Below, piece after piece: positions 1-8,561 of a stretch of DNA of 64,000 bases. Below the pieces are notes generated by a model. The model searched no databases. It was not told the origin of the DNA and saw only the letters and a list, made by a program, of their open reading frames with translations. The stretch comes from DATJLY01 sp035518375 (GTDB taxonomy: Bacteria; Pseudomonadota; Alphaproteobacteria; ATCC43930; CGMCC-115725): positions 1 to 64,000 of the forward strand of contig DATIXQ010000104.1 of NCBI GenBank assembly GCA_035518375.1, given 5' to 3'. Every line of letters begins with the position of its first letter. Within the stretch, counting starts at the first letter, position 1. A program made the position numbers and the translations under genes.

Positions 1-184
1 AGCCGTGGATCAGCGTCTCGAGATGGCGCGCGTCGAGCCCGGCCTTGCGCACGGACTCGATGACGCCGTCCACCGGATCGCGCGGCGTCGTGAGCGTCTT
101 GGCGTGATGGATTTGTCCGGCACCAGCATCGAACGCGATGAGATCGGTGAAGGTGCCGCCGATATCAACGGCGACGAAGGTCAA
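1..184 (-). CDS. hydantoinase/oxoprolinase A-type subunit, N-terminus only
   Basis: The left edge cuts this leftward gene, leaving 61 codons. Reading starts at a TTG (182-184) preceded by AAGGAG five bases upstream. The product begins TFVAVDIGGTFTDLIAF, the acetate-kinase/HSP70-like phosphate-binding motif that opens HyuA-family subunits (5-oxoprolinase, hydantoinase, acetone carboxylase beta). A second, complete HyuA homologue lies at 44048-46147 and begins with almost the same motif. Only the ATP-binding N-terminus is visible, so the substrate cannot be inferred. Confidence 0.7.
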   Translation of the reverse strand, partial: MTFVAVDIGGTFTDLIAFDAGAGQIHHAKTLTTPRDPVDGVIESVRKAGLDARHLETLIHG

Positions 185-277
185 GGGAACTCCTTTTTGC
201 GCGGCAAATCATGCCGATTTGCGGGGGCGGCGCAAGGCCCGGCCTTTGCTATAGTCGCGGGCAAGGGAGGACCGATA

Positions 278-1246
278 ATGAAGAATTCCAAGTGGCTCGT
301 CGCCCTGGCCGCGGCGCTCGTGCTCATGGCGGGGCCCGCGGCCGCCGATCAGACCTTGCGCGTCGGCAAGGCGGTCACCAACGCCTTCACCTTCACGCCG
401 CTCGACGTCGGCATGAAGGCCGGCATCTTCAAAGCGCACGGGCTTGCGATCGAGGAATACAATTTCGGCGGCAGCGCCAAGTTGCAGCAGGGGCTCGCCG
501 CCAACAGCATCGACATCGGCATCGGGTCGGGGCCCGAGCTGTCGTTCGTGGCGAAAGGCGCACCCGTCTTGGGCGTCGCGGCGATGGCCGGCAAGCCCGC
601 GCTTCTCTGCCTCGTCGTCTCCGACAAGGGCGGCATCAAGACCGTCGCCGATCTGAAGGGCAAGACGGTCAGCAGCTCGACCGTGGGCTCGCTCACCACC
701 TGGCTCGTGCGCGAGTTGTCGCGCCAGCAAGGCTGGGGGCCGGACGGCATAAAGATCGCTTATCTCGGCGAGGAGCCGGAGCAACTCTCCGCCCTCTTCA
801 CCGGCCAGACCCAGGGCGCCACGGTTCAGATCGCGGCCGGCTACAGGCTCGAGCAGGAGGGCCGGGGCCGCATCCTCTATCGCTATGGCGACATCCAATC
901 GCACTTCATCATCCATGTGATCTTCGCGCGGAAGGCGCTCATCGCGAGCGACCCCGACGCCGTGCGCAAGTTCCTTGCCGGCTGGTTCGAGACGATCAAG
1001 TACATGGAGACGCACAAGGACCAGGTGGTCGAGGTCGCCGCCCCCATCATGGGCGTGTCGCCAGAACTCGCGGGACGCGCCTATGACGAGCTGATGCCGA
1101 CCTTCTCGCGCGACGGCAAGTTCGACCCCGAGGCGCTGAAGGTGCTGGCGCGCTCCTATGTCGAGATGAACCTGCTGCCGCAGGAGCCCGACATGCAGAC
1201 GCTCATCACCGAGAAATTCCTGCCGGGCGCCACGGCGACGCAGTAG
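278..1246 (+). CDS. NMT1/SsuA-type ABC transporter substrate-binding protein
   Basis: A 322-residue periplasmic binding protein. The N-terminus is a classic Sec signal (MKNSKW, then a hydrophobic stretch ending GPAAA before DQTLRVG). It is followed by the SsuA/THI5/NMT1 fold hallmarks: PLDVGMKAGIFKAHGL near residues 45-60, and later VADLKGKTV. ATG 278 is chosen over upstream in-frame starts because it opens the signal peptide and follows GGGAGG. Relatives bind alkanesulfonates, thiamine precursors or aromatics. No permease or ATPase lies beside it; the next gene is an MFS exporter on the other strand. Confidence 0.85.
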   Translation: MKNSKWLVALAAALVLMAGPAAADQTLRVGKAVTNAFTFTPLDVGMKAGIFKAHGLAIEEYNFGGSAKLQQGLAANSIDIGIGSGPELSFVAKGAPVLGVAAMAGKPALLCLVVSDKGGIKTVADLKGKTVSSSTVGSLTTWLVRELSRQQGWGPDGIKIAYLGEEPEQLSALFTGQTQGATVQIAAGYRLEQEGRGRILYRYGDIQSHFIIHVIFARKALIASDPDAVRKFLAGWFETIKYMETHKDQVVEVAAPIMGVSPELAGRAYDELMPTFSRDGKFDPEALKVLARSYVEMNLLPQEPDMQTLITEKFLPGATATQ

Positions 1247-1249
1247 CGC

Positions 1250-2695
1250 CTATTCCGCCGGCGTCTCTTCGAGCTGCCCGCCGCGCGCAGACGGCCGGTG
1301 GCCAGTGACGGCGGCGCCCGCCGCCGGCTCGAGCTTGCGGAACGACGCGATCGAGAACAGCGAAAACACGCCGAAGACGACGAACGCGATGCGGAAGTCG
1401 GTGGCCGAGAGAGGCGCCTCGGCGCTCGCGCGCGCGACATGCGTCAGGTGCACGGCAATCGCCGCCAGCGCGATCCCCATGCCGTTCGTCAGCTGCTGCA
1501 CCATGCTCGAGAAGCTGGTGGCGGCGCTCATCTGGCCGGACGGGATATCGACAAACGCGAGCGAGTTGAGCGCGGTGAATTGCAGCGAGCGGAAGAAGCC
1601 GCCCACCGCCAGGATCGCGAACATGAGCAGCACGGGCGTCGACTGCGTGAAGAGCGCGCAGAGCGCGAAGAAGCCCGCGGAGATCAGGCAATTCACGACA
1701 AAGGTAGTGCGGTAGCCAAAGCGCCGCAGGATCGGCCCGGTCGACATCTTGTTGAAGAAGCTGCCTAGCCCGCCCGCAAACGTGATGAGGCCGGAATTGA
1801 AGGCGCTCATGCCGAAGCCGACCTGCAGCATCATCGGCATGAGGAACGGCATCGCGCCGACCGTCACGCGGAAAATGCTGCCGCCCGTGATGTTGGCGCG
1901 GAAGGTCGCGATGCGCATGAGCGTGAGATCGATGAGGGGCGCGACATGCCGGCGCGCGTGGAGAAATGCAGCGCCGCCGGTCAAAGTCCCCACGGCGAAG
2001 ATCGCGAGCACGATGCCGTCGCTCACCGCCGGGTGCGCGATGAGGTTGCAGCCGGACATGAGGCAGGTGAGCGTGACGCCGGTCAGGACGAAGCCGCGCC
2101 AGTCGAGCGGCGGTACGTGATCGGGCTTCGTGTCCTCGATGAGGAGCGTCACCAGCACAATGCCGAGGATGCCGAACGGCACGTTGAGGAAGAACACCCA
2201 GCGCCACGATAGATATGTCGTGATGAGGCCGCCCACCGGCGGGCCCATGATGGGCCCCAGGATCGCCGGGGTCGTGAGATACGAGATCGCACGCACGAGC
2301 TCCGTCCGGTCGATGCTGCGCAGGAGGACGAGGCGCCCGACAGGCACCATCATCGCGCCGCCCACGCCCTGGAGAATGCGCGCCGAGGTAAGCTCGACGA
2401 TGTTGTTGCAGAACCCGCACGCAATCGAGGCGATCGTGAACACGGCGATCGCCGCGCGGAACACGGTCGCGGCGCCGTAACGGTCGGCGATCCAGCCGCT
2501 CACCGGGATGAAGACGGCGAGGCTCAGCATGTAGGCGGTGACGGCGAGCGAGAGCCGGACCGGGCTGTCGCCGAAGGAAAGCGCGATCGACGGCAGCGCC
2601 GTGTTGATGATCGAGGTGTCGAGATTCTGCATGAACAGGGAGCACGCCACGATGAGCGGCACGATCATCGAGTTGACGGGCAACCTCTTCACCAT
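1250..2695 (-). CDS. DHA2-family (EmrB/QacA) MFS transporter
   Basis: A 481-residue polytopic inner-membrane protein of the 14-helix drug:H+ antiporter-2 type. Visible features are NLDTSIINTALPSIA in helix 1, the motif-A-like loop GWIADRYGAATVFR near residue 68, and the motif-C-like GPIMGPPVGGLI near residue 150. The tail is polar and ends EETPAE. It is convergent with the binding protein at 278-1246, with stop codons three bases apart. I see no good ribosome-binding site before the ATG at 2695; a Met nine codons in (MIVPLIVAC) is an alternative start. Substrate unknown; export of a toxic compound or metabolite is the family role. Confidence 0.88.
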   Translation of the reverse strand: MVKRLPVNSMIVPLIVACSLFMQNLDTSIINTALPSIALSFGDSPVRLSLAVTAYMLSLAVFIPVSGWIADRYGAATVFRAAIAVFTIASIACGFCNNIVELTSARILQGVGGAMMVPVGRLVLLRSIDRTELVRAISYLTTPAILGPIMGPPVGGLITTYLSWRWVFFLNVPFGILGIVLVTLLIEDTKPDHVPPLDWRGFVLTGVTLTCLMSGCNLIAHPAVSDGIVLAIFAVGTLTGGAAFLHARRHVAPLIDLTLMRIATFRANITGGSIFRVTVGAMPFLMPMMLQVGFGMSAFNSGLITFAGGLGSFFNKMSTGPILRRFGYRTTFVVNCLISAGFFALCALFTQSTPVLLMFAILAVGGFFRSLQFTALNSLAFVDIPSGQMSAATSFSSMVQQLTNGMGIALAAIAVHLTHVARASAEAPLSATDFRIAFVVFGVFSLFSIASFRKLEPAAGAAVTGHRPSARGGQLEETPAE

Positions 2696-2770
2696 CGGGT
2701 GTTATTTAGCGCATCGGCGCACGAAATCGAAGAAGAGAGGCGCCCGACGCAACGCAGCCATGCATGAGGG

Positions 2771-3847
2771 CTAATGCGTGGCGTTCATGCGGTTTTCCCA
2801 CTCCTCGCTCGTCTCGAACACGATTCGGCCGGGAGTCTTCGGCGGGAAGCCGCCGCGCACCGCGCCGGGCGTGCGGTCTTTGTAAATGCGGCCCAAATGC
2901 GGCGAGAGCGGCCGGCTGTTCGGCACCGAGAGCCACATGCGCAGAAGATGGCGCCGGCGCTCGGGCTCGGGATGATCCTCGAACGCGGTGCGCGCGTGCA
3001 TGACGACGTGGTTGTTGCAGAGCTGCAAATCGCCCGGCTGGAAATCGGTCGGAAAGTGGAACTCGGGATCGGCCGCCACCGCGTCGAACGCGTCGAGCGC
3101 CGCCGCCTGCGCTTCGCTGAGGCGCGGCGCCTCGGGAAAGCGCTGGCCGTTCTTGATCTGGCCCCGAATGTAGCGGCACGAGAAATGTCCCTCGTGCTGC
3201 GTGAAGATCGGCTGCGGATAGAACGGCGCCTCGCCCGCACGCTCCTGGCCCTGCATGCTCCAGTAGTAGGGCTCGTAGAGCACGTCGAGGAGATCGGGCT
3301 TCGAGCGCAGCAGCTCGTTGTGGATGGCGACGGAGCTCGCGACGAGCGAGCGGCCGCCTTGCTTCGCCGCGTGCACGACGAAGAGGCTCGCGACATCGCA
3401 GCTGTCGGTGTGGAAGGACAGCGTTCCGCTTGTCTTGTAACCGCGGAAGCGCGGGCTATCGGCGGGCACCCGGATGTCGCGGACGTCGCCGATCACGTCG
3501 CCTTCGTCGCTCTGCGAGACGGCGGTGCCGAGATATTTACCGAGGCACCAGTAGATCGCCCGCGCATCCTCGAGGCCGAGCCGGTCGAGCGCGAAGCCGC
3601 GGATCATGAACATGCCGGGGCCACGCTCGAGCGCCTCGTGCGCGCGCGCCGCGATCGCGGCAAAGCGCGGCGCCGGAAAATCCCCGCGCGTCGCCTTCTC
3701 GAGCGGCACGCGCGAGCCTTTGAAGCGGGCGTAGGCCGCGTCGATCTCGGCCAGTTCGTCCTTGTCGAGGACGTAAAGCCAGTCGCGCCGCTCGTCGAGC
3801 TCGCGGCTTTTCCAGTTCGCCGGCGATCGGACCGGCGCCCGCGTCAT
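2771..3847 (-). CDS. TauD/TfdA-family Fe(II)/2-oxoglutarate dioxygenase
   Basis: A 358-residue cytosolic oxygenase. The iron facial triad is visible as SFHTD (His146, Asp148) and MHARTAF (His284), with the 2-oxoglutarate-binding arginine likely in RRHLLRMW near 298-304. The family hydroxylates sulfonates, phenoxyacids, gamma-butyrobetaine or similar acids. Its ATG overlaps the stop of the upstream binding-protein gene by four bases (ATGA), so translation is probably coupled. It is the last gene of the leftward catabolic operon 7047-2771. The substrate is probably related to that of the neighbouring aromatic enzymes, but this is inference. Confidence 0.87.
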   Translation of the reverse strand: MTRAPVRSPANWKSRELDERRDWLYVLDKDELAEIDAAYARFKGSRVPLEKATRGDFPAPRFAAIAARAHEALERGPGMFMIRGFALDRLGLEDARAIYWCLGKYLGTAVSQSDEGDVIGDVRDIRVPADSPRFRGYKTSGTLSFHTDSCDVASLFVVHAAKQGGRSLVASSVAIHNELLRSKPDLLDVLYEPYYWSMQGQERAGEAPFYPQPIFTQHEGHFSCRYIRGQIKNGQRFPEAPRLSEAQAAALDAFDAVAADPEFHFPTDFQPGDLQLCNNHVVMHARTAFEDHPEPERRRHLLRMWLSVPNSRPLSPHLGRIYKDRTPGAVRGGFPPKTPGRIVFETSEEWENRMNATH

Positions 3848-5037
3848 TTCTGCACCAGCGGACAGCCGCCCTCGGCGAGCGAGAGGAAGAGCTGATCGCC
3901 TGGAATCTTGCGCACGAATTTCTCATCGTCCCACGGGCCTTTCGATTCGGCCGGCGACTTGATCTGATAGAGATTGACGCTGTCGATGAGGCGGCCGTCG
4001 GCGCGCAAGGTCACGCTCTCGCCGAACTTCTTCATCGGATGCGCGCGCATCTGCGCCACGACCTTGACCGGATCGTCCGTGCCCGCCTCCTTGATCGCGG
4101 TGAAATAGGCAATGAGGCCGGAATAGTTCGCGGCCTGGGTCGCGTTCGGCATCTTGTGGCGGACCTCGAAGAATTTCTTGGAAAAGGCGCGCGTCTCGTC
4201 GTTGTCGTCCCAGTAGAAATCGGCCTCGGTAAAAACGCCCTTCGTGGTCTGGAGCCCGACCGCCTCGATGTCCGAAAGCTGCATCAGGAAGACGGCGATC
4301 TTCTGCTTCGAGCCGATGACGCCGAACTCGGTCGCCTGCTTCAGCAAGGTCGAGAGATCGAGGCCGATCGAACCGACGCCGATCGCATCCGCGCCCGACT
4401 GCTGCGCCTGGAGCAGGTATTGCGCGAAATCGGTACTGTTCGTCGGATGGAACACGGTGCCCAAAAGCTTGCCGCCGCTGCGCTTCACCATCTCCTCGCC
4501 GACCGCGGCCAAGGATTTGCCGACGAAGAAGTCGGGCATGATGAAGAACCAGGATTTGGCGCCCTCCTGCGCGAGCGCGTTGATCGGCGCGCGCGCTTGG
4601 GCCGCCGTGTCCATGCCCCATTGCACGCCGGTGGGCTGACAGCCCTTGCCGGTGAGATCGCTCGTCGCTGCGACCGTGGCAAGGAACATCTTATGCTTCT
4701 CGTAGGCCATGCGCTGGATCGTGATGGCGGCCGCCGAGGCCGGCACGTCGACGATCACGTCGACGCCGCCATTGTCGTACCATTCGGTCGCGATCTGCGT
4801 CGCAAGGTCGGGCTTCGACTGCATGTCGGCCGAGATCACCTCGATCTTCTTGCCGATCACCTCGCCGCCAAAATCCTTGGCTGCGATTTGGGAAGCGACG
4901 ACCGAGCCCTCGCCCATCGAGGTCGAAGCGAAACTCGTGAGATCGGTCAGAACGCCTACCTTCACGGTCTTGTCGCCGGCCAAGGCCGGCACGGCGGCAA
5001 GCGCCAGCGCCGCACCCAGAAGTGCTGCAGCTCTCAT
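3844..5037 (-). CDS. branched-chain-type (Peripla_BP_6) ABC substrate-binding protein
   Basis: A 397-residue secreted binding protein. ATG 5037 is preferred because it opens the signal peptide MRAAALLGAALALAAVPALA and follows AGGGGAGGGG. The mature part begins KTVKVGVLTDLTSFAST, the typical LivJ/LivK/urea-binding N-terminus. Later segments (DVPASAAAITIQRMAYEKHK, FIMPDFFVGKSL) fit the same fold. It sits between the lyase gene (gap 11 bases) and the TauD gene (4-base overlap) with no permease of its own. It could feed the LivHMGF importer at 9753-13087 or the binding-protein-less one at 52821-56087. Confidence 0.88.
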   Translation of the reverse strand: MRAAALLGAALALAAVPALAGDKTVKVGVLTDLTSFASTSMGEGSVVASQIAAKDFGGEVIGKKIEVISADMQSKPDLATQIATEWYDNGGVDVIVDVPASAAAITIQRMAYEKHKMFLATVAATSDLTGKGCQPTGVQWGMDTAAQARAPINALAQEGAKSWFFIMPDFFVGKSLAAVGEEMVKRSGGKLLGTVFHPTNSTDFAQYLLQAQQSGADAIGVGSIGLDLSTLLKQATEFGVIGSKQKIAVFLMQLSDIEAVGLQTTKGVFTEADFYWDDNDETRAFSKKFFEVRHKMPNATQAANYSGLIAYFTAIKEAGTDDPVKVVAQMRAHPMKKFGESVTLRADGRLIDSVNLYQIKSPAESKGPWDDEKFVRKIPGDQLFLSLAEGGCPLVQK

Positions 5038-5048
5038 GTCCCCCTCCC

Positions 5049-6032
5049 CTATTCCTTCGTCTCGCCCTCGCGCTCGAACGTGACGCGATGGCCCCATGTC
5101 TTGTCATAGTCGCGCTGCGCCGATTTCGGCAGATAGCGCGCTTCGATCTCGGGAATCCGCTCGGCGTCGATGAGCTTCTTCGCGTCGATCAAACCCCACT
5201 TGCTGCGCTTCATCGCGGCCGAGCTTTCGGCCAAGGCGTTCGGACCCTTCTCGCGGAACTCGTTCAGGATCTGCCACACCGCCTGGATGCCATAGGTCGA
5301 GCAGAAGGTCGGATAGAGCGCGATGCGCGCGCCCAACTCCTCGTATTCCTTGGGCTGCGGCGCCGGCTCGTGCCCGCCGCCCCAGATGACGAGAAGCGGC
5401 GCCGGGATCGCCGCCGCGGCGCGGCGGATCTGGTCCCGCGTCTCGACCGAGTTGAGCCAGACGAGATCGGCGCCGCCTTTCTCGACATAGGCAACCGACC
5501 GGCGCAGCGCGTCGTCGAAGGTCTCGCCCTCGGCGCCGATCGAATCGCAACGCGCGCACAAGACGAAGCTCGGGTCGACCTCGTTGCGGGCGGCGACCGC
5601 GGCCTGGAGCTTGCCGACCGCTTCCTCGAGCGGGATGAGGCGGCGGCCCGCCGCGGTGCCGGATTTCTTCGGCGCCTCCTGGTCCTCGATCTGCATCGCG
5701 GCGACGCCGGAGCGCACGATCTCCTTCACCGCCCAATGGACGTTGACGGCATTGCCGAATCCGGTGTCGGCATCGACCAGGATCGGAATGTCGGCATGGG
5801 CCGCCATGTGGCGCGCGTGATCGACGAGATCGCGCAGGCCCATGATGCCGTTATCGGGAACGCCCAAAAGCACGCTCGAAAGCTGCGAGCCCGGGAGGAA
5901 GAAGGATTCGAAGCCTGCCTCCTGCGCCATCCGGGCATAAAGCGGCCCGAACCCGCCCGGCATCAGCATGAGCTTCTTGCGCTGGAGGAGCGCGCGGAAT
6001 TTCTGGCGCTTGGCTTCGGCTTCACTTGCCAT
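5049..6032 (-). CDS. isocitrate lyase/PEP mutase superfamily protein
   Basis: A 327-residue (beta/alpha)8 enzyme. PILVDADTGFGN (84-93) carries the Mg-binding aspartates, and the conserved ...QIEDQ... strand lies at 114-118. Members are oxaloacetate hydrolases, 2-methylisocitrate or dimethylmalate lyases, and PEP/CPEP mutases. The active-site loop reads PKKSGT (121-126), where lyases have the KRCGH motif, so the catalytic cysteine is a serine. The start at 6032 is chosen because it lies one base after the upstream stop; the in-frame extension to 6101 lies inside that gene. The context (extradiol dioxygenase upstream) suggests cleavage of a C4-C6 dicarboxylate from ring fission. Confidence 0.85.
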   Translation of the reverse strand: MASEAEAKRQKFRALLQRKKLMLMPGGFGPLYARMAQEAGFESFFLPGSQLSSVLLGVPDNGIMGLRDLVDHARHMAAHADIPILVDADTGFGNAVNVHWAVKEIVRSGVAAMQIEDQEAPKKSGTAAGRRLIPLEEAVGKLQAAVAARNEVDPSFVLCARCDSIGAEGETFDDALRRSVAYVEKGGADLVWLNSVETRDQIRRAAAAIPAPLLVIWGGGHEPAPQPKEYEELGARIALYPTFCSTYGIQAVWQILNEFREKGPNALAESSAAMKRSKWGLIDAKKLIDAERIPEIEARYLPKSAQRDYDKTWGHRVTFEREGETKE

Positions 6033-6033
6033 G

Positions 6034-7047
6034 TCAGGCGCTCCAGTAGGCGAACGCCATGGCGGTGCCAGTGCCGGCCTCGGAGCGGTAGCACGGCACA
6101 TAGTCGAGGAGATGCATCTTCATGCCAAGCTCGGCCATGGCGGCGGCGAGCGGCAGCCAGTTCTTGATCTCGCCTGTGCCGGGCGAGCGGAACATCATCT
6201 CCGGGATCGCCTGGAGCCGGTCGAAATCGTTGGCCGCCATCGCGTCGAGCACAAGCCGGTCGAATTCCTCGTCGATGACGAAATGGGTGAGCCCGCCCGA
6301 GGCGATCAAGGCGACGCGCTCGTCGACGGGGAAGGATTTGACGGCGCGCGCGACCGCGCGGCCGAAGGCGAGGCAGCGCTTCACTGTCGGCTTGTTGGGT
6401 TCGTAGTAGTTGTTGACGAAGAGCGGCACTGTCGGCACCGGGTCGTCGTGCATGATGCGGCGATAGACGAAGCCGAAAGCGTGCGGGATCGAGTTCGAGC
6501 CGCGCGGGCCCTTGGGAATGCGGCTCATCTGCGCCACGTCGAACTCTTCGGCGATGAGCTCGCGGATGAGGTGGTCGGCCAATTCCGGCGCGCCGGCATA
6601 GTGCGCAGGCTCGGGCGGGCAATAGCCCAATTCGGCCGCGCCCACGCCTGGCGGCAGCGCCGCGCGCTGCTCCGCGGTCTTCGGGATGTTGCCGATCGTC
6701 TCGCCGCGATAGACGGCGAAGGCGGGGATGTCGTCGTCGGAGAAGATCTCGGACTGGTCGTTGCCGAAGATGACGGCGACGCTCGGGCGCGCCGCCTTGA
6801 GGCGCTGGGCCAGATCCTCGATCCGCTCCTGGCACAGGCCGTGCTTCCGGCGCCATTCCGTTTCGGTGATGCGCGGCGCCCAATCGGTGTCGCTCCGCAT
6901 GGTGACGAGCTCGGCGAAGGCGTACTCGGTGCCGTGATGGAAATGGCGGTTGCGCTTGTCGGCGACGACGCGCTGCGGCCATTCGCTTGGATCGGTGACG
7001 AGTTGCGGCCCATGCGAGGTGCCGATGCCAATGACCGGACGTGCCAA
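6034..7047 (-). CDS. LigB-type extradiol ring-cleavage dioxygenase
   Basis: A 337-residue class III extradiol dioxygenase related to the protocatechuate 4,5-dioxygenase beta subunit. The N-terminus PVIGIGTSHGP places a His at residue 12, matching the Fe(II) ligand of LigB. A further block is ASGGLTHFVIDEEFDR, like the SGGMSHQ segment of LigB. I choose the TTG at 7045-7047 because GGAGG precedes it by seven bases and the family begins there. It is the first gene of the leftward operon and diverges from the Rieske gene at 7196. No separate LigA-like alpha subunit is present. Confidence 0.85.
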   Translation of the reverse strand: MARPVIGIGTSHGPQLVTDPSEWPQRVVADKRNRHFHHGTEYAFAELVTMRSDTDWAPRITETEWRRKHGLCQERIEDLAQRLKAARPSVAVIFGNDQSEIFSDDDIPAFAVYRGETIGNIPKTAEQRAALPPGVGAAELGYCPPEPAHYAGAPELADHLIRELIAEEFDVAQMSRIPKGPRGSNSIPHAFGFVYRRIMHDDPVPTVPLFVNNYYEPNKPTVKRCLAFGRAVARAVKSFPVDERVALIASGGLTHFVIDEEFDRLVLDAMAANDFDRLQAIPEMMFRSPGTGEIKNWLPLAAAMAELGMKMHLLDYVPCYRSEAGTGTAMAFAYWSA

Positions 7048-7195
7048 GATTTTCCTCCGTTCCCCGAGGCGCAAATGGTGCTGCCGCCGGGGATGGGGTG
7101 TCAAGCCGACGGCGCGCAGCGGGAGAGTCGTACTGCGACGGCGATTAGCGCTATATACTCATTTCCTCAGAGGGAAGGACGCGAGAGACAGGACC
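7048..7195. promoter_or_regulatory. divergent promoter region of the aromatic-catabolic operons
   Basis: A 148-base gap between the divergent LigB and Rieske genes. On the plus strand TATACT (7154-7159) is a plausible -10 box, 37 bases before the Rieske ATG, but the -35 is weak. On the minus strand TTGACA (7104-7099) is a perfect -35 with only a poor -10 (ACCATT). No strong palindromic operator was seen. Both assignments are by eye. Confidence 0.3.
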
Positions 7196-8533
7196 ATGGC
7201 CGACGACGCGAGAGTCGAAAGCGCGAGCCGCTGGGACGGGTTGACCCAGACCGGCGCGGGTACGCGGATGGGCAAGCTGCTCAGGCGCTATTGGTGGCCG
7301 ATCGCGGGCGCCAGCGAGATGGACGGGGCGGCGACGAAGCCGGTCCGGCTCCTCGGCGAGAACCTCGTCCTCTACAAGGACCTGAGCGGCGGCTACGGGC
7401 TGCTCGACCGGCATTGCCGCCACCGCCGTGCCGACCTCACCTACGGCTATGTCGAGAAGTGCGGGCTCCGCTGCAACTACCACGGGTGGCTCTATGGCGC
7501 CGACGGGCGCTGCCTCGAACAGCCCTACGAGGACGTGGCGCACCCGGACTCGCGCTTCAAGGACGAGATCCGCATCAAGGCCTATCCGGTCGAGGAGCGC
7601 GGCGGGATGCTGTGGGCCTATCTCGGGCCCGAGCCGCGCCCGCTCGTGCCGAACTGGGAGTTCTTCACCTGGAAGAACGGCTTCCGCCAGGTCGTGCTGG
7701 CCGACATCCCGTGCAACTGGTTCCAATGCCAGGAGAACTCGATCGACCCGGTGCATTTCGAGTGGACCCACTCGAACTGGAGCGTGCGCCTCAAAGGCGA
7801 CACCGGCCCCTATTCGCCGAAGCACCTCAAGGTCGACTTCAACGAGTTCGAGTACGGCTTCCAATATAAGCGCATCCGCCAGGACACGAGCGACCAGGAC
7901 CGGCTCTGGACCATCGGCCGCGTCTGTCTTTGGCCGAACGCGCTCTTCACCGGCAACCATTGCGAGTTCCGCGTGCCGGTCGACGACGAGAACACGCTCT
8001 CCGTCACCTGGCATTTCTCGCGCGTGCCGCGCGAGCGCGAGCCTTATGTCCAAGGCAGCGTGCCGACCTGGCGCGGGCCCATCTCCGATCCCGCCACCGG
8101 GCGCTGGATCACGACTCATGTCATGAACCAGGATTTCATCACCTGGACCGGCCAGGGCACGATCGCCGACCGGACGAAGGAGCTGCTCGCGCCAAGCGAC
8201 CGCGGCGTCCTCATGCTGCGCCGCCGCTTCCTTGCCGACATGGACGCGATCGATGAGGGCAAGGACCCGAAGGCGACCGTGCGCGACGCCAAGGTCAACG
8301 AATGCATCGACTTGCCGGTGGCCGAGCGCGAAGCGCTCGTCGTCGGCATGACGCGCGCGGAATACTTGAAGGACCCGTTCGCACGGCGCGGGCTTCAGGG
8401 CTATCTGTTCCAGACCGGGCAGCCCAAAGAAGTGCGCAACGCCTTCCTCGCGGCGATGGGCATCAACGACAGCGAGATCGGCGAAGGGCTCGAACAGATC
8501 GACCCGCTCGCGCCCAACACGCGCGGCGGCTGA
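7196..8533 (+). CDS. Rieske non-heme iron ring-hydroxylating oxygenase, alpha subunit
   Basis: 445 residues. The Rieske [2Fe-2S] site is CRH (74-76) plus CNYH (93-96), the exact Cx1Hx16Cx2H spacing. The catalytic domain shows the facial triad in NSIDPVHFEWTH (Asp184, His187, His192). The overall pattern (RYWWPIAG, LLDRHCRHRRADLTYGYVE) matches phthalate 4,5-dioxygenase-like monocomponent oxygenases and O-demethylases. No ferredoxin reductase is encoded nearby, so electrons must come from elsewhere. It opens the rightward operon, 28 bases before the importer's binding-protein gene. Hydroxylation or demethylation of an imported aromatic is the likely role. Confidence 0.9.
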   Translation: MADDARVESASRWDGLTQTGAGTRMGKLLRRYWWPIAGASEMDGAATKPVRLLGENLVLYKDLSGGYGLLDRHCRHRRADLTYGYVEKCGLRCNYHGWLYGADGRCLEQPYEDVAHPDSRFKDEIRIKAYPVEERGGMLWAYLGPEPRPLVPNWEFFTWKNGFRQVVLADIPCNWFQCQENSIDPVHFEWTHSNWSVRLKGDTGPYSPKHLKVDFNEFEYGFQYKRIRQDTSDQDRLWTIGRVCLWPNALFTGNHCEFRVPVDDENTLSVTWHFSRVPREREPYVQGSVPTWRGPISDPATGRWITTHVMNQDFITWTGQGTIADRTKELLAPSDRGVLMLRRRFLADMDAIDEGKDPKATVRDAKVNECIDLPVAEREALVVGMTRAEYLKDPFARRGLQGYLFQTGQPKEVRNAFLAAMGINDSEIGEGLEQIDPLAPNTRGG

Positions 8534-8561
8534 AGACAGGGAAGACACCTAGGGAGGGGAC

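Noticed and set aside
5..277. N-terminal extension of the first binding protein back to position 5
   Set aside because: It would overlap the HyuA fragment on the other strand and hide the signal peptide; ATG 278 has GGGAGG before it.
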